Shown: in pieces, positions 8,241-15,042 of the stretch
Layout of the letters: each line of letters opens with the position of its first letter
How positions within the stretch are numbered: the first letter of the stretch is position 1
Source of the DNA: Armatimonadota bacterium
GTDB lineage: Bacteria > Armatimonadota > Chthonomonadetes > Chthonomonadales > CAJBBX01
NCBI GenBank assembly: GCA_026392115.1
Contig: JAPLCQ010000144.1
Location: 1-35,007 of the forward strand
DNA length: 35,007 nucleotides
Reading direction: 5' to 3'
Notes under the pieces: model-generated
What the model was told of the DNA's origin: nothing
What the model saw: the letters and a program-made list of their open reading frames with translations, nothing else
Database searches by the model: none
Program-made: the position numbers and the translations under genes

Positions 8241-8934
8241 AGCTGCAACCGGTCCTGGGGCCACCTCCTACCTGGACCGGCCACGCTGGCACGGCGGTCG
8301 CATCGCCCTTGCCGCCTTCACGCTGGTGGAGGTCCTCATCGTTATCGCCATCATCGCGGTGCTTGCGGCCCTGTCGGTCTCGGCGGCATTCCAGGTGCGC
8401 CGGTCCGGGCGCACCGCCGTGTGCTCCTCCAATGCCCGACAGATCGGCATGGCCCTCCGCCTGTACACAAGCGACAACGATGGCGCGTGGCCCTCGACCG
8501 CCGCTTGGCTCTCCGGCCTTCCCAAGTATCTCGGGCGAGACCGCAGGCAACTCGGTTGCCCGGACGCCAGGGCGCCGATCATTGTGGTCGCATGGCCGGC
8601 GGTGCCGGGCTACGCCTACTCCACTGCGCTCACGTCGGGGGTTGTTTCGCTGACCGGCAATACGCCACCCGCGCAGGACGCAGCAGTCCGGTTCCCTGCC
8701 GTAACGGTTGCGCTATGCGATGCGGCAATCGGCGTCTACATCACAGGGGCCCCTGATCCGTACCAGTTTGATCCTAACGCTCGACCACCCGGCCAAGAAG
8801 ATGGTTGGCGGCGACACTCCGGTGGCGCGAACTACGGGTTCTGTGACGGGCACGTGAAGTGGCACCTGCCGGACGCTGTTGGCCACAACCAGCTCGGCAG
8901 CAACGACGGCTCGCGCCCGTCGTTCGCGCTGTGA
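8230..8934 (+). CDS. Type II secretion/type IV pilus-like pseudopilin with H-X9-DG motif
   Basis: A 234-aa pseudopilin. The class III signal gives cleavage after Ala29, before FTLVEVLIVIAIIAVLA, with the usual Glu at mature position 5. Alanine instead of glycine at -1 is unusual but tolerated in some systems. The C-terminal motif is H, nine residues, then DG (HSGGANYGFCDGHVKW), the H-X9-DG signature common in Armatimonadota and Planctomycetota. The GTG at 8230 overlaps the 45-aa ORF; a longer frame from 8002 exists, but its extra residues are not pilin-like. Its stop (8932-8934) overlaps the next ATG by one base. No assembly ATPase, prepilin peptidase or secretin is in the window, so the machinery must be elsewhere. 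Its role (secretion pseudopilus, surface fibre or other) is not known for this family. Confidence 0.82.
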   Translation: MARRAATGPGATSYLDRPRWHGGRIALAAFTLVEVLIVIAIIAVLAALSVSAAFQVRRSGRTAVCSSNARQIGMALRLYTSDNDGAWPSTAAWLSGLPKYLGRDRRQLGCPDARAPIIVVAWPAVPGYAYSTALTSGVVSLTGNTPPAQDAAVRFPAVTVALCDAAIGVYITGAPDPYQFDPNARPPGQEDGWRRHSGGANYGFCDGHVKWHLPDAVGHNQLGSNDGSRPSFAL

Positions 8935-9137
8935 TGTTGCGTTTCGACCGTGTGTTTCCGCGCCGGGCGGTTCTTGGCATGCTGCTCGGCGCGGCGGCGA
9001 CAGCGGCCGTCGGCGTGGTGCTGGTTATAGCCGCTCCGACTTCCGACGGCTGGAGCGCTCAGCCTTCGATGCAACAGCTTGCGATGAGGCGACGGGTGGC
9101 GGCAGCAGACCCTCCGCTGGGGACGGTCATGCCGTGA
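8934..9137 (+). CDS. Small single-pass membrane protein, 67 aa
   Basis: The ATG at 8934 shares its A with the TGA of the pseudopilin, which makes termination-reinitiation likely. The protein has a basic start (MLRFDRVFPRRAVLG), one long hydrophobic segment (GMLLGAAATAAVGVVLVIAAP) and a polar tail of about 35 residues. It lacks a lipobox. No family recognised. It parallels the small proteins that follow the second pseudopilin at 14.4-15.0 kb but does not share their GYY motif. Confidence 0.5.
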   Translation: MLRFDRVFPRRAVLGMLLGAAATAAVGVVLVIAAPTSDGWSAQPSMQQLAMRRRVAAADPPLGTVMP

Positions 9138-9153
9138 TGGGTTGGCTCGATCG

Positions 9154-9197
9154 CCTGCCGGAGTGATGCCGGGCACGGTCGAAGCGGCGCCGGCAGG
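9154..9197. repeat. Inverted repeat between the pseudopilin unit and the mannosidase gene
   Basis: CCTGCCGG (9154-9161) and CCGGCAGG (9190-9197) are perfect 8-bp arms with a 28-nt loop. There is no T-tract. It could be a weak terminator of the upstream unit or a regulatory site for the mannosidase gene that starts at 9260. Confidence 0.3.
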
Positions 9198-9259
9198 AAT
9201 CGCCGGGCGGGACGGTGAACTCGGAAACCGCACCGCAACCGCCCCGTCCGGAGGAACCT

Positions 9260-11989
9260 ATGCACGCCACGCCCCTGACCGCCCACGTCGTCTTGCACAC
9301 CCACTGGGACCGCGAGTGGTACCGCACCTTTGAGGTCTTTCGCTTCCGCCTGGTGGACCAGGGCGACGCGGTGCTGGACCTCCTGGAGAGCGACCCCGCC
9401 TACGGGCCCTTCTACTGGGACGGCCAGACCTGCGTGATCGACGACTACCTGGAGATCCGGCCGGAGATGGCCGACCGCCTCCGCAAGGCCTGCACCGACG
9501 GACGGCTGGTCACCGGGCCCTGGTTCGTCCAGCCCGACGAGTTCCTCGTCAGCGGCGAGTCCTTCGTGCGCAACCTGCTCCTGGGCCGCCGCATGTGCCG
9601 GGAGTGGCAGACCGGCCAGCAGGTCGGCTACGCGCCGGACGCCTTCGGCCACACCAGCCAGATGCCGCAGATTCTGCGCGGTTTCGGCATCGACAACGCG
9701 GTCTTCTTCCGCGGGATCACCGCCGACCAGGTGGCCTCCGAGTTCCTCTGGCGCTCGCCCGACGGGTCCGAGGTCCTGGCCGTCAAGATGCCCGACAACA
9801 CCGCCTACAGCAACTTCTACTACCGCTTCCGCGAGACGCTGGGCGACACCGACCGCGGCATCGCCCTGGACCCGGAGCGCGTGGTGGCCGAGGCCACGCA
9901 GCTGCTGGAGGAGAGCCTGGCAGAACGCCCCACGACACCCTACATCCTGTGGATGGACGGCGTGGACCACGTCCTGCCGCAGCCGCGCACGCCGGAGATC
10001 ATCCGCATCGTCAACGAGCGTCTGGGCGACCGGGTTCAGGCGAAGACGGCCACCCTCCGCGAGCATGTGGATGCCGTGCTGGCCGCCGCGCCCGACCTGG
10101 AGACCCATACCGGCGAGATGCGCATCGCCAACCGCGCCTGGAACCTGCAGGCGCTGCTGGCCCACGTGGCCTCGTCGCGCATCCACACCAAGCAGCTCAA
10201 CCACCAGTGCGAGACGCTCCTCGAGCGCTGGGCGGAGCCCTGGACCACCTTCGCGTGGCTTCTGGAGAAACAGCACGGACCCGTGGTCGGAGGCGAGCGG
10301 CGGCCCGAGTACTGGCAACGGCCGCCCGTGGGCCTTCTGCGCCACGCATGGAAGCAGCTCCTCCTGAACCAGCCCCACGACTCCATCTGCGGTTGCTCGG
10401 TGGACCAGGTCCACCGCGACATGATCAACCGCTACGAGCGCTGCCTGCAGGTGGGCGAGAAGCTCACCACCGAGGCCCTGGAGCGCATCGCCGCACGGGT
10501 CGACACGACGCCGCCGGTGAGCGCCGACCCACACACGCCGGAGGCGCTCGATGCCCTGGTGGTGACGAACCCATTGGGCTGGGACCGCGCCGCGGAGCCC
10601 GTCGATGTCGTGGTGCGCATCCCCGGCGACAGCCAGGCCGAGAGCATCCGCATCGTCGGTCCGGAGGGCGAAACGTGCGCGCGCATCACGCCCATGGGCC
10701 ATGCGCATACCATGAGCCAGGCCCCGCACGATATCCCTGTCGCCTTCGGCTGGAAGCGCTTCAGCGTCCGCTTCCTGGCCCAGGCGCCCGCTTTCGGCTA
10801 TTCCACGTATCATGTGGTCGCCAATCCCGGATCCGTGCGGGTGGCTCCCTCCGAGGGCGCCGTTCGGGTGGCTGACGGCGCGCTCCAGAATGAGTACCTG
10901 CGCGTGGAAGTGGCCGAGGACGGCTCCATCTCCCTCACCGACCTCGCCACCGGGCGCACCACGTCGGGCGGCCTGGTCTTCGAAGACGGCGGCGACTTCG
11001 GCGACGGCTACAACTATGTCGCGCCGCCGAAGGACATGGTGATGACCACCGCCGGCTCGCTCCTGGGCGACGGCCTGACCATCCTCACCGAGCGCGACGA
11101 GACCGAGGGGCGGCTCATCATCCGGCGGCAGTGGTTCGTCCCCGCCGACCGCGACGGCGACACCCGCAACGACGTGGTCCAGGCGCCCATCGACATCCGC
11201 GCCGTGGTGGCGCTTCGCCGGGGCGCCCGCCGGGCCGACATCACCATCGATGTGGTGAACGCGGCCAAGGACCATCGCTTGCGTGTGCTCTTCCCCAGCG
11301 GCGCGACCGAGGCGACGCACTTCGACGTGGAGCAGGCCTACGACGTGGTGGCCCGCCCCATCGTCCAGCCCGATACGACCGGCTGGCGCGAGAAGCAGCC
11401 CGCCACCGGTCCGCAGAAGACCTTCACCGATGTCTCCGACGCCTCCGGCGGCCTCTGCGTCATCAACAAAGGCCTCCCCGAGGTCGAGGTCAAGGACGAC
11501 GCCCAGCGGACCATCGCCGTAACGCTCCTGCGCGCCACCGCCAACGGCGTCGGCGCGCCCGACGAGCAGCACGATGGGCAGATGCAGGGCGCCTACCGCT
11601 TCGAGTTGGCCCTGCTGCCCCACGCCGGCGACTGGCGGGAAGCCCGCGTCTGGCAGGCCGCCCACGGCTTCAGCGCGCCGCTCCGAGCCACCCAGACCGG
11701 CCTGCACGCGGGCCCGCTGGCCGCATCGGCGTCGCTGCTCACGGTCGGCCCCGACACCATGGCCGCCACCGCCGTCAAGGTGACCGACGACGAGCAGGCG
11801 TGGCTGGTTCGTGTCCTGAACCTGGGCGACGAGCCCGCGGAGGCGGCCATCGCCGGCCCGCTACTCTCCGGACGGGCGACGGTGGGCAACCTGGCCGAGG
11901 AGCCCGGCTCGCCGCTGGTCATCAACGACGGCGCGGTCACCGTCACGGCTCGCCCGCGCGGGCTGGTCACGGCGCTCGTGGAGGCGTAG
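9260..11989 (+). CDS. GH38 alpha-mannosidase
   Basis: A 909-aa glycoside hydrolase family 38 enzyme, expected to release alpha-linked mannose in a Zn-dependent retaining reaction. Visible residues are HTHWDREW with the zinc ligands His15 and Asp17, GYAPDAFGHTSQMPQI with the nucleophile and zinc ligand Asp127, and LNQPHDSICGCSVDQVHRD of the middle domain with the fourth zinc ligand. The long C-terminal beta-sandwich region follows. Length is normal for bacterial GH38 (about 850-1050 aa). The ATG at 9260 is directly preceded by GGAGGA; an in-frame GTG at 9215 lacks such support. No signal peptide, so it should act in the cytoplasm on imported oligosaccharides or on mannosylglycerate-type substrates. 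The next gene, a secreted glycosidase, follows after 63 bp on the same strand, probably as one operon. Confidence 0.93.
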   Translation: MHATPLTAHVVLHTHWDREWYRTFEVFRFRLVDQGDAVLDLLESDPAYGPFYWDGQTCVIDDYLEIRPEMADRLRKACTDGRLVTGPWFVQPDEFLVSGESFVRNLLLGRRMCREWQTGQQVGYAPDAFGHTSQMPQILRGFGIDNAVFFRGITADQVASEFLWRSPDGSEVLAVKMPDNTAYSNFYYRFRETLGDTDRGIALDPERVVAEATQLLEESLAERPTTPYILWMDGVDHVLPQPRTPEIIRIVNERLGDRVQAKTATLREHVDAVLAAAPDLETHTGEMRIANRAWNLQALLAHVASSRIHTKQLNHQCETLLERWAEPWTTFAWLLEKQHGPVVGGERRPEYWQRPPVGLLRHAWKQLLLNQPHDSICGCSVDQVHRDMINRYERCLQVGEKLTTEALERIAARVDTTPPVSADPHTPEALDALVVTNPLGWDRAAEPVDVVVRIPGDSQAESIRIVGPEGETCARITPMGHAHTMSQAPHDIPVAFGWKRFSVRFLAQAPAFGYSTYHVVANPGSVRVAPSEGAVRVADGALQNEYLRVEVAEDGSISLTDLATGRTTSGGLVFEDGGDFGDGYNYVAPPKDMVMTTAGSLLGDGLTILTERDETEGRLIIRRQWFVPADRDGDTRNDVVQAPIDIRAVVALRRGARRADITIDVVNAAKDHRLRVLFPSGATEATHFDVEQAYDVVARPIVQPDTTGWREKQPATGPQKTFTDVSDASGGLCVINKGLPEVEVKDDAQRTIAVTLLRATANGVGAPDEQHDGQMQGAYRFELALLPHAGDWREARVWQAAHGFSAPLRATQTGLHAGPLAASASLLTVGPDTMAATAVKVTDDEQAWLVRVLNLGDEPAEAAIAGPLLSGRATVGNLAEEPGSPLVINDGAVTVTARPRGLVTALVEA

Positions 11990-12052
11990 GCAGGGCGGGG
12001 GACCGCGTCGGTCGCGCACTCCTCCGCCGAGGCCGGGCCATAGGGGGTCGCC

Positions 12053-13336
12053 TTGAACTCGCTGATCCGCTCCATCATAACGGTCTGGGCGCTCTCCGCC
12101 CTGGCTCCCGCCTGCCTCGCCGCCGAGGATATCGTGGTCTGGCAGCGGTCGGCGGCGGAGACCGTGCTGTACGATGCGCGCCCCGAACTCGGCATCGGGA
12201 TGCACGCGTTCACGCCGCAGCAGGTCGCCGTGCTCAAGCCGCTGGGCATCCGCTTCGTGCGGCTTACGCTCTACTGGAACCAGATGGAGCCCGGCGCCGA
12301 GGCGCAGTACGCACCGGACTACCTGAAGTCGTGGGACGACCACGTGCGCCTTGCCGGCGAGCAGGGCATTGAGTTGGTGGCTGTGGTCCACGCGCCGCCG
12401 CCGGGCATGGACTGGGCGCACAAGGAGTTGGCCTACGAGCGCTTTGCCCGCTTCATGGCGGCGATGGCCAAGCGCTACCCGACTGTGCGCTACTGGGAGC
12501 TCTTCAACGAGATGGACGGCGCCTTCACGGACATCTTCGGCGCCAACGAGAAGGGCGTCGCCATGGTGGAGCGCGGCAAGCTCTACGCCCGGATGCTGAA
12601 GCTGGCCTACCCGGCCATCCGGGCGGCCAACCCCAACGCCTGGGTGCTCACCGGCGGCATGACCGACTTCCGCGACTTCCCACGCGGCATCTACGAGGGC
12701 GGCGGCAAGGAGTACTTCGACATCCTGGCGATCCACACCTACGGGGTACCGGTCACCTGGTCCTTCATCGACAGAGGCAGGACCGTCCGCGAGGTCATGC
12801 GCTCCTACGGCGACGGCGACAAGCCGCTCTGGAACACGGAGTTCGGGATCGACGGCGGCAACGTGATCGGCGCCTGGGGCTATCCGCATGCCGACAAGCC
12901 GCCGCGCGACGACGCGCAGGTCCTGGACCAGACCCAGGTCGACCAGTGGCGGGAGTGCATCGAGTGGAACGCAAAGAACCGGCTCTACCAGAAGATTCTG
13001 CCCTACCAGCTCGCCGCTGGCAATGAGCGCGACGACGCCGAGGGCAAGATCAAGGAGCGCATCAAGCTGCCGGCGGGGCGGACGATCGACGACTACGGCT
13101 TCGGCATCCTGCGCTCGGACGGCAAGACGCCGCGGCCCGTCTACGACTGGATCGCACGCGCACAGCCCAATGCCGCCATCCTGGCCCGGCCCAAGCGGAA
13201 GGCCGACGTTGCCTTCAACCCCATCTTTGACGCGCTGCCGGCCGGGGCCTCTCCCGTCCAGTGGCACAGCGAGGCGGTGATCAAGGCCGCCGATGTCGAT
13301 GCGCGATGGCCGGTCCGACTGCCTCCAGCCCGGTAG
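12053..13336 (+). CDS. Secreted TIM-barrel glycoside hydrolase (clan GH-A type)
   Basis: A 427-aa protein starting with TTG after AGGGGGT. A signal peptide is clear (IITVWALSALAPACLA, cleavage before AED). The fold is a (beta/alpha)8 glycosidase of the GH5/GH39/GH-A kind. Its candidate acid/base is Glu153 in WELFNEMD and its candidate nucleophile is Glu263 in LWNTEFGID, at the ends of strands 4 and 7 as expected for this clan. Strand 1-2 features include GIRFVRLTLYWNQMEPG. The clan holds cellulases, mannanases, xylosidases and others, so the bond cleaved cannot be named. Its position 63 bp after the GH38 gene suggests it works outside the cell on a polymer whose products the mannosidase trims. 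Confidence 0.82.
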   Translation: MNSLIRSIITVWALSALAPACLAAEDIVVWQRSAAETVLYDARPELGIGMHAFTPQQVAVLKPLGIRFVRLTLYWNQMEPGAEAQYAPDYLKSWDDHVRLAGEQGIELVAVVHAPPPGMDWAHKELAYERFARFMAAMAKRYPTVRYWELFNEMDGAFTDIFGANEKGVAMVERGKLYARMLKLAYPAIRAANPNAWVLTGGMTDFRDFPRGIYEGGGKEYFDILAIHTYGVPVTWSFIDRGRTVREVMRSYGDGDKPLWNTEFGIDGGNVIGAWGYPHADKPPRDDAQVLDQTQVDQWRECIEWNAKNRLYQKILPYQLAAGNERDDAEGKIKERIKLPAGRTIDDYGFGILRSDGKTPRPVYDWIARAQPNAAILARPKRKADVAFNPIFDALPAGASPVQWHSEAVIKAADVDARWPVRLPPAR

Positions 13337-13344
13337 CCGGCCCC

Positions 13345-13363
13345 AAAAAAGCCGAGTACGGCT
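13345..13363 (-). terminator. Weak minus-strand terminator-like hairpin
   Basis: On the minus strand AGCCG-TACT-CGGCT is followed at once by a run of T (AAAAAA at 13345-13350 on plus). The stem is only 5 bp. No minus-strand gene feeds into it, so it would only stop antisense transcription coming from the pseudopilin promoter region. On the plus strand it lacks a T-tract. Confidence 0.3.
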
Positions 13364-13394
13364 AAGAAATCGCTCCGGACGGGGCCCAGACCTC

Positions 13395-13423
13395 TGGACA
13401 AGCGGCCCTCTGGAGGCTAGACT
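13395..13423 (+). promoter_or_regulatory. Candidate promoter of the second pseudopilin locus
   Basis: TGGACA (13395-13400), a 17-nt spacer and TAGACT (13418-13423) make a moderate sigma70-type match. It sits directly upstream of the hairpin-rich leader and downstream of the glycosidase stop, where a promoter is expected. Confidence 0.4.
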
Positions 13424-13443
13424 ATAGAATGACGTACTGGCAG

Positions 13444-13502
13444 GCGTCAGCGCCGACGCACTGCCAAGGGGCAGTGGTGACACCTCCGAGGCAACCTCTC
13501 GG
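13444..13502 (+). promoter_or_regulatory. Three consecutive hairpins in the second pseudopilin leader
   Basis: Three stems follow one another. GCGTC (13444-13448) pairs with GACGC (13455-13459). CACTGCC (13459-13465) pairs with GGCAGTG (13470-13476) around the tetraloop AAGG. CCGAG (13486-13490) pairs with CTCGG (13498-13502). The third overlaps an alternative GAGG-CAA-CCTC fold. The first two share one base, so they are exclusive at that position. No T-tract follows. The start codon is about 80 nt downstream. It looks like a structured mRNA leader, but I match it to no known riboswitch. Confidence 0.45.
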
Positions 13503-13584
13503 CGATGTCGTATCGCTACCGTTTCCCGCCCCGTGGCGCGCAAGGGTCCAAGCGGCCCAACTACACTCCAGAGGAGAGTACACA

Positions 13585-14373
13585 ATGTCCCACAAGAGAT
13601 CGGGTTTCACCCTGATCGAACTGCTGGTCGTGATCGCGATCATCGCGATTTTGGCCGCCATCCTCTTCCCGGTCTTCGCGCAGGCCCGTGAGAAGGCCCG
13701 CTCGGTCGTCTGCCTCTCCAACACGAAGCAGATCGGCACCGCGGTCCAGATGTACGCGCAGGACTACGAAGAGTCCATCGTTCCGTGGATCACCTGCGGC
13801 GCCAGCCTCGGCTGCGGCACTCCGACCCAGGCCGAGCGCCTGTGGACCGGCAAGCTCCAGCCCTACATCAAGAACGGCGGCCAGCCCGGTCCCACCGGTA
13901 TGTTCAAGGATCCCGGCTACTCCGACGCCAAGCTCTTCGAAGGCGCCGACAGCGTTGAGTGCGACGGCCCCGGCGGCCTGGCCCCCTACTTCCCGGCCAC
14001 CGCTCGCTACGCCGACTACGGCTTCGCCTGGCATCAGGCCGCCATGGTTGGCTCCGGCACCCAGGTCGACCCCTACTGGCAGTATCCCGGTTCCTACGCC
14101 TACCCGGCCGCCAACGGCCCCGTAGTCCGCTTCCTGGCTGAGATCAAGCGCCCGGCCGAGACCGCCATCGTGACCGACGGTATCACCAACGTCGGCGGCG
14201 GCTACTTCATCATCACCTTCGGTTGCGAGGCCGCGGCGATGCATACCGGCGGCGGCAACCACACGTTCGTCGACGGTCACTCCAAGTGGCTCGCCCGCAA
14301 CTCCGAGCGCTACCTGGCCCAGACCGCGAGCGGCGCGTGGTTCAAGCGCTACTTCACCTTCCCGCTGGAGTAG
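13585..14373 (+). CDS. Major-type pseudopilin with H-X9-DG motif
   Basis: A 262-aa pseudopilin with ATG 8 nt after GAGGAG. The six-residue leader plus Gly7 is followed by [18 protein letters not shown], a textbook class III signal with Glu at mature position 5. The next stretch, [20 protein letters not shown], is the typical Armatimonadota form. The C-terminus carries [12 protein letters not shown], the H-X9-DG motif, and ends in a compact beta-rich domain. Codon use is strongly biased to C-ending codons, suggesting high expression, and unlike the first pseudopilin its processing site is canonical. Two small membrane proteins follow within 10 and 84 bp. The prepilin peptidase and assembly motor are not in the window. 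The exact surface structure built by this family is not established. Confidence 0.92.
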   Translation: MSHKRSGFTLIELLVVIAIIAILAAILFPVFAQAREKARSVVCLSNTKQIGTAVQMYAQDYEESIVPWITCGASLGCGTPTQAERLWTGKLQPYIKNGGQPGPTGMFKDPGYSDAKLFEGADSVECDGPGGLAPYFPATARYADYGFAWHQAAMVGSGTQVDPYWQYPGSYAYPAANGPVVRFLAEIKRPAETAIVTDGITNVGGGYFIITFGCEAAAMHTGGGNHTFVDGHSKWLARNSERYLAQTASGAWFKRYFTFPLE

Positions 14374-14382
14374 GCGTTTCTC

Positions 14383-14604
14383 ATGCCATCGGATATCCGG
14401 CGGAACCTTAGTCTGAGGGCGGCGTTGCCGCTCTGTCTCCTGGCATGCTGCCTGGCCGGTCTGGTCGGTTGCGGCAAGGAGAAGCCCGAGCCAACGGTGC
14501 CCGGCTACTACGAGGGCCCGATCAAGTCGAAGAACGACGTGGCTCCGGGGCCGGGCGGCGCTGAGGCGAAGCCGGGCGCCAAGGGCGCATCTGTCGGCCA
14601 GTAA
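14383..14604 (+). CDS. Small lipoprotein with GYYxGP motif, 73 aa
   Basis: Starts 9 bp after the pseudopilin stop; the ribosome site is poor, so coupling is likely. The N-terminus is a lipoprotein signal with lipobox LVG-Cys (LLACCLAGLVGCGKEK). The mature part is only about 40 residues, Gly-, Pro- and Lys-rich, and contains VPGYYEGPIKSKND. That motif recurs in the next protein (SGYYSGPMRNKNN). Predicted to be anchored by lipid in the inner or outer membrane. No known family; role inferred only from its place beside the pseudopilin. Confidence 0.7.
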   Translation: MPSDIRRNLSLRAALPLCLLACCLAGLVGCGKEKPEPTVPGYYEGPIKSKNDVAPGPGGAEAKPGAKGASVGQ

Positions 14605-14688
14605 GGTCAGAACCGGTTCGTCGTGCGCCGCCATGCACAAGGATGTGCCGGCGGCGCACGGTGGACCCGAAACACGGAACGGAAAGCC

Positions 14689-14955
14689 ATGCGACTGCAG
14701 CGTAACCACTACATCCTGTTGGGAGCCCTGATCGTTCTGGCCGTGGTCCTAGCGATAACCATGCGCCCGGGCAAGAAGGTGGAGGCCGCTCCGTCCCAGT
14801 CGGGGTACTACTCGGGCCCGATGCGCAACAAGAACAACCCCTCGATGTACACCACCGAGGATGGTAAGGTTGTGCCGCCCCCCGCCGGCGCCTCCACCTC
14901 GTCGGAATGGTCCAAGTCGACCGTCACGAAGTCAGGCGCCATCCAGACGAACTAG
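14689..14955 (+). CDS. Small single-pass membrane protein with GYYxGP motif, 88 aa
   Basis: I choose ATG 14689 because the residues before it are Arg-rich and not membrane-like; the ribosome site (GGAAAG) is modest. One transmembrane helix (YILLGALIVLAVVLAIT) follows a short basic N-terminus, giving a periplasmic tail of about 60 residues. The tail contains SGYYSGPMRNKNN, matching the lipoprotein upstream, then a Pro/Ser/Thr-rich end. The pair looks like two differently anchored forms of one peptide module. The gene ends 28 bp before the strong terminator, closing the pseudopilin unit. Confidence 0.65.
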   Translation: MRLQRNHYILLGALIVLAVVLAITMRPGKKVEAAPSQSGYYSGPMRNKNNPSMYTTEDGKVVPPPAGASTSSEWSKSTVTKSGAIQTN

Positions 14956-14983
14956 CCTCCAACCGGTTCGCTTCCATGTATGA

Positions 14984-15020
14984 AAGAGGCGCCCGCCATG
15001 TGGAATGGCGGGCGCCTCTT
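14984..15020. terminator. Bidirectional terminator hairpin, 16-bp perfect stem
   Basis: AAGAGGCGCCCGCCAT (14984-14999) pairs perfectly with 15005-15020 around a 5-nt loop. It lies between the convergent pseudopilin unit (plus) and the helicase gene (minus). The A/T ends of the stem provide short T runs in both directions, as in bidirectional intrinsic terminators. Confidence 0.85.
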
Positions 15021-15042
15021 CGTTGTCTGCCGCTCGACGACC

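Noticed and set aside
9059-11707. A long minus-strand open frame (882 codons) opposite the mannosidase gene
   Set aside because: Its text is repetitive Gly/Val/Ala/His without domains, and the opposite strand encodes an unmistakable GH38 enzyme. It is a by-product of high GC codon bias.
13337-13584. c-di-GMP (GEMM) riboswitch in the pseudopilin leader
   Set aside because: The conserved core bases of that class are missing, and the stems do not match its two-helix arrangement.
11861-13585. A minus-strand 574-codon frame opposite the TIM-barrel glycosidase
   Set aside because: It is a shadow of a clear secreted glycosidase with catalytic motifs on the plus strand, and it has no ribosome site or domain.
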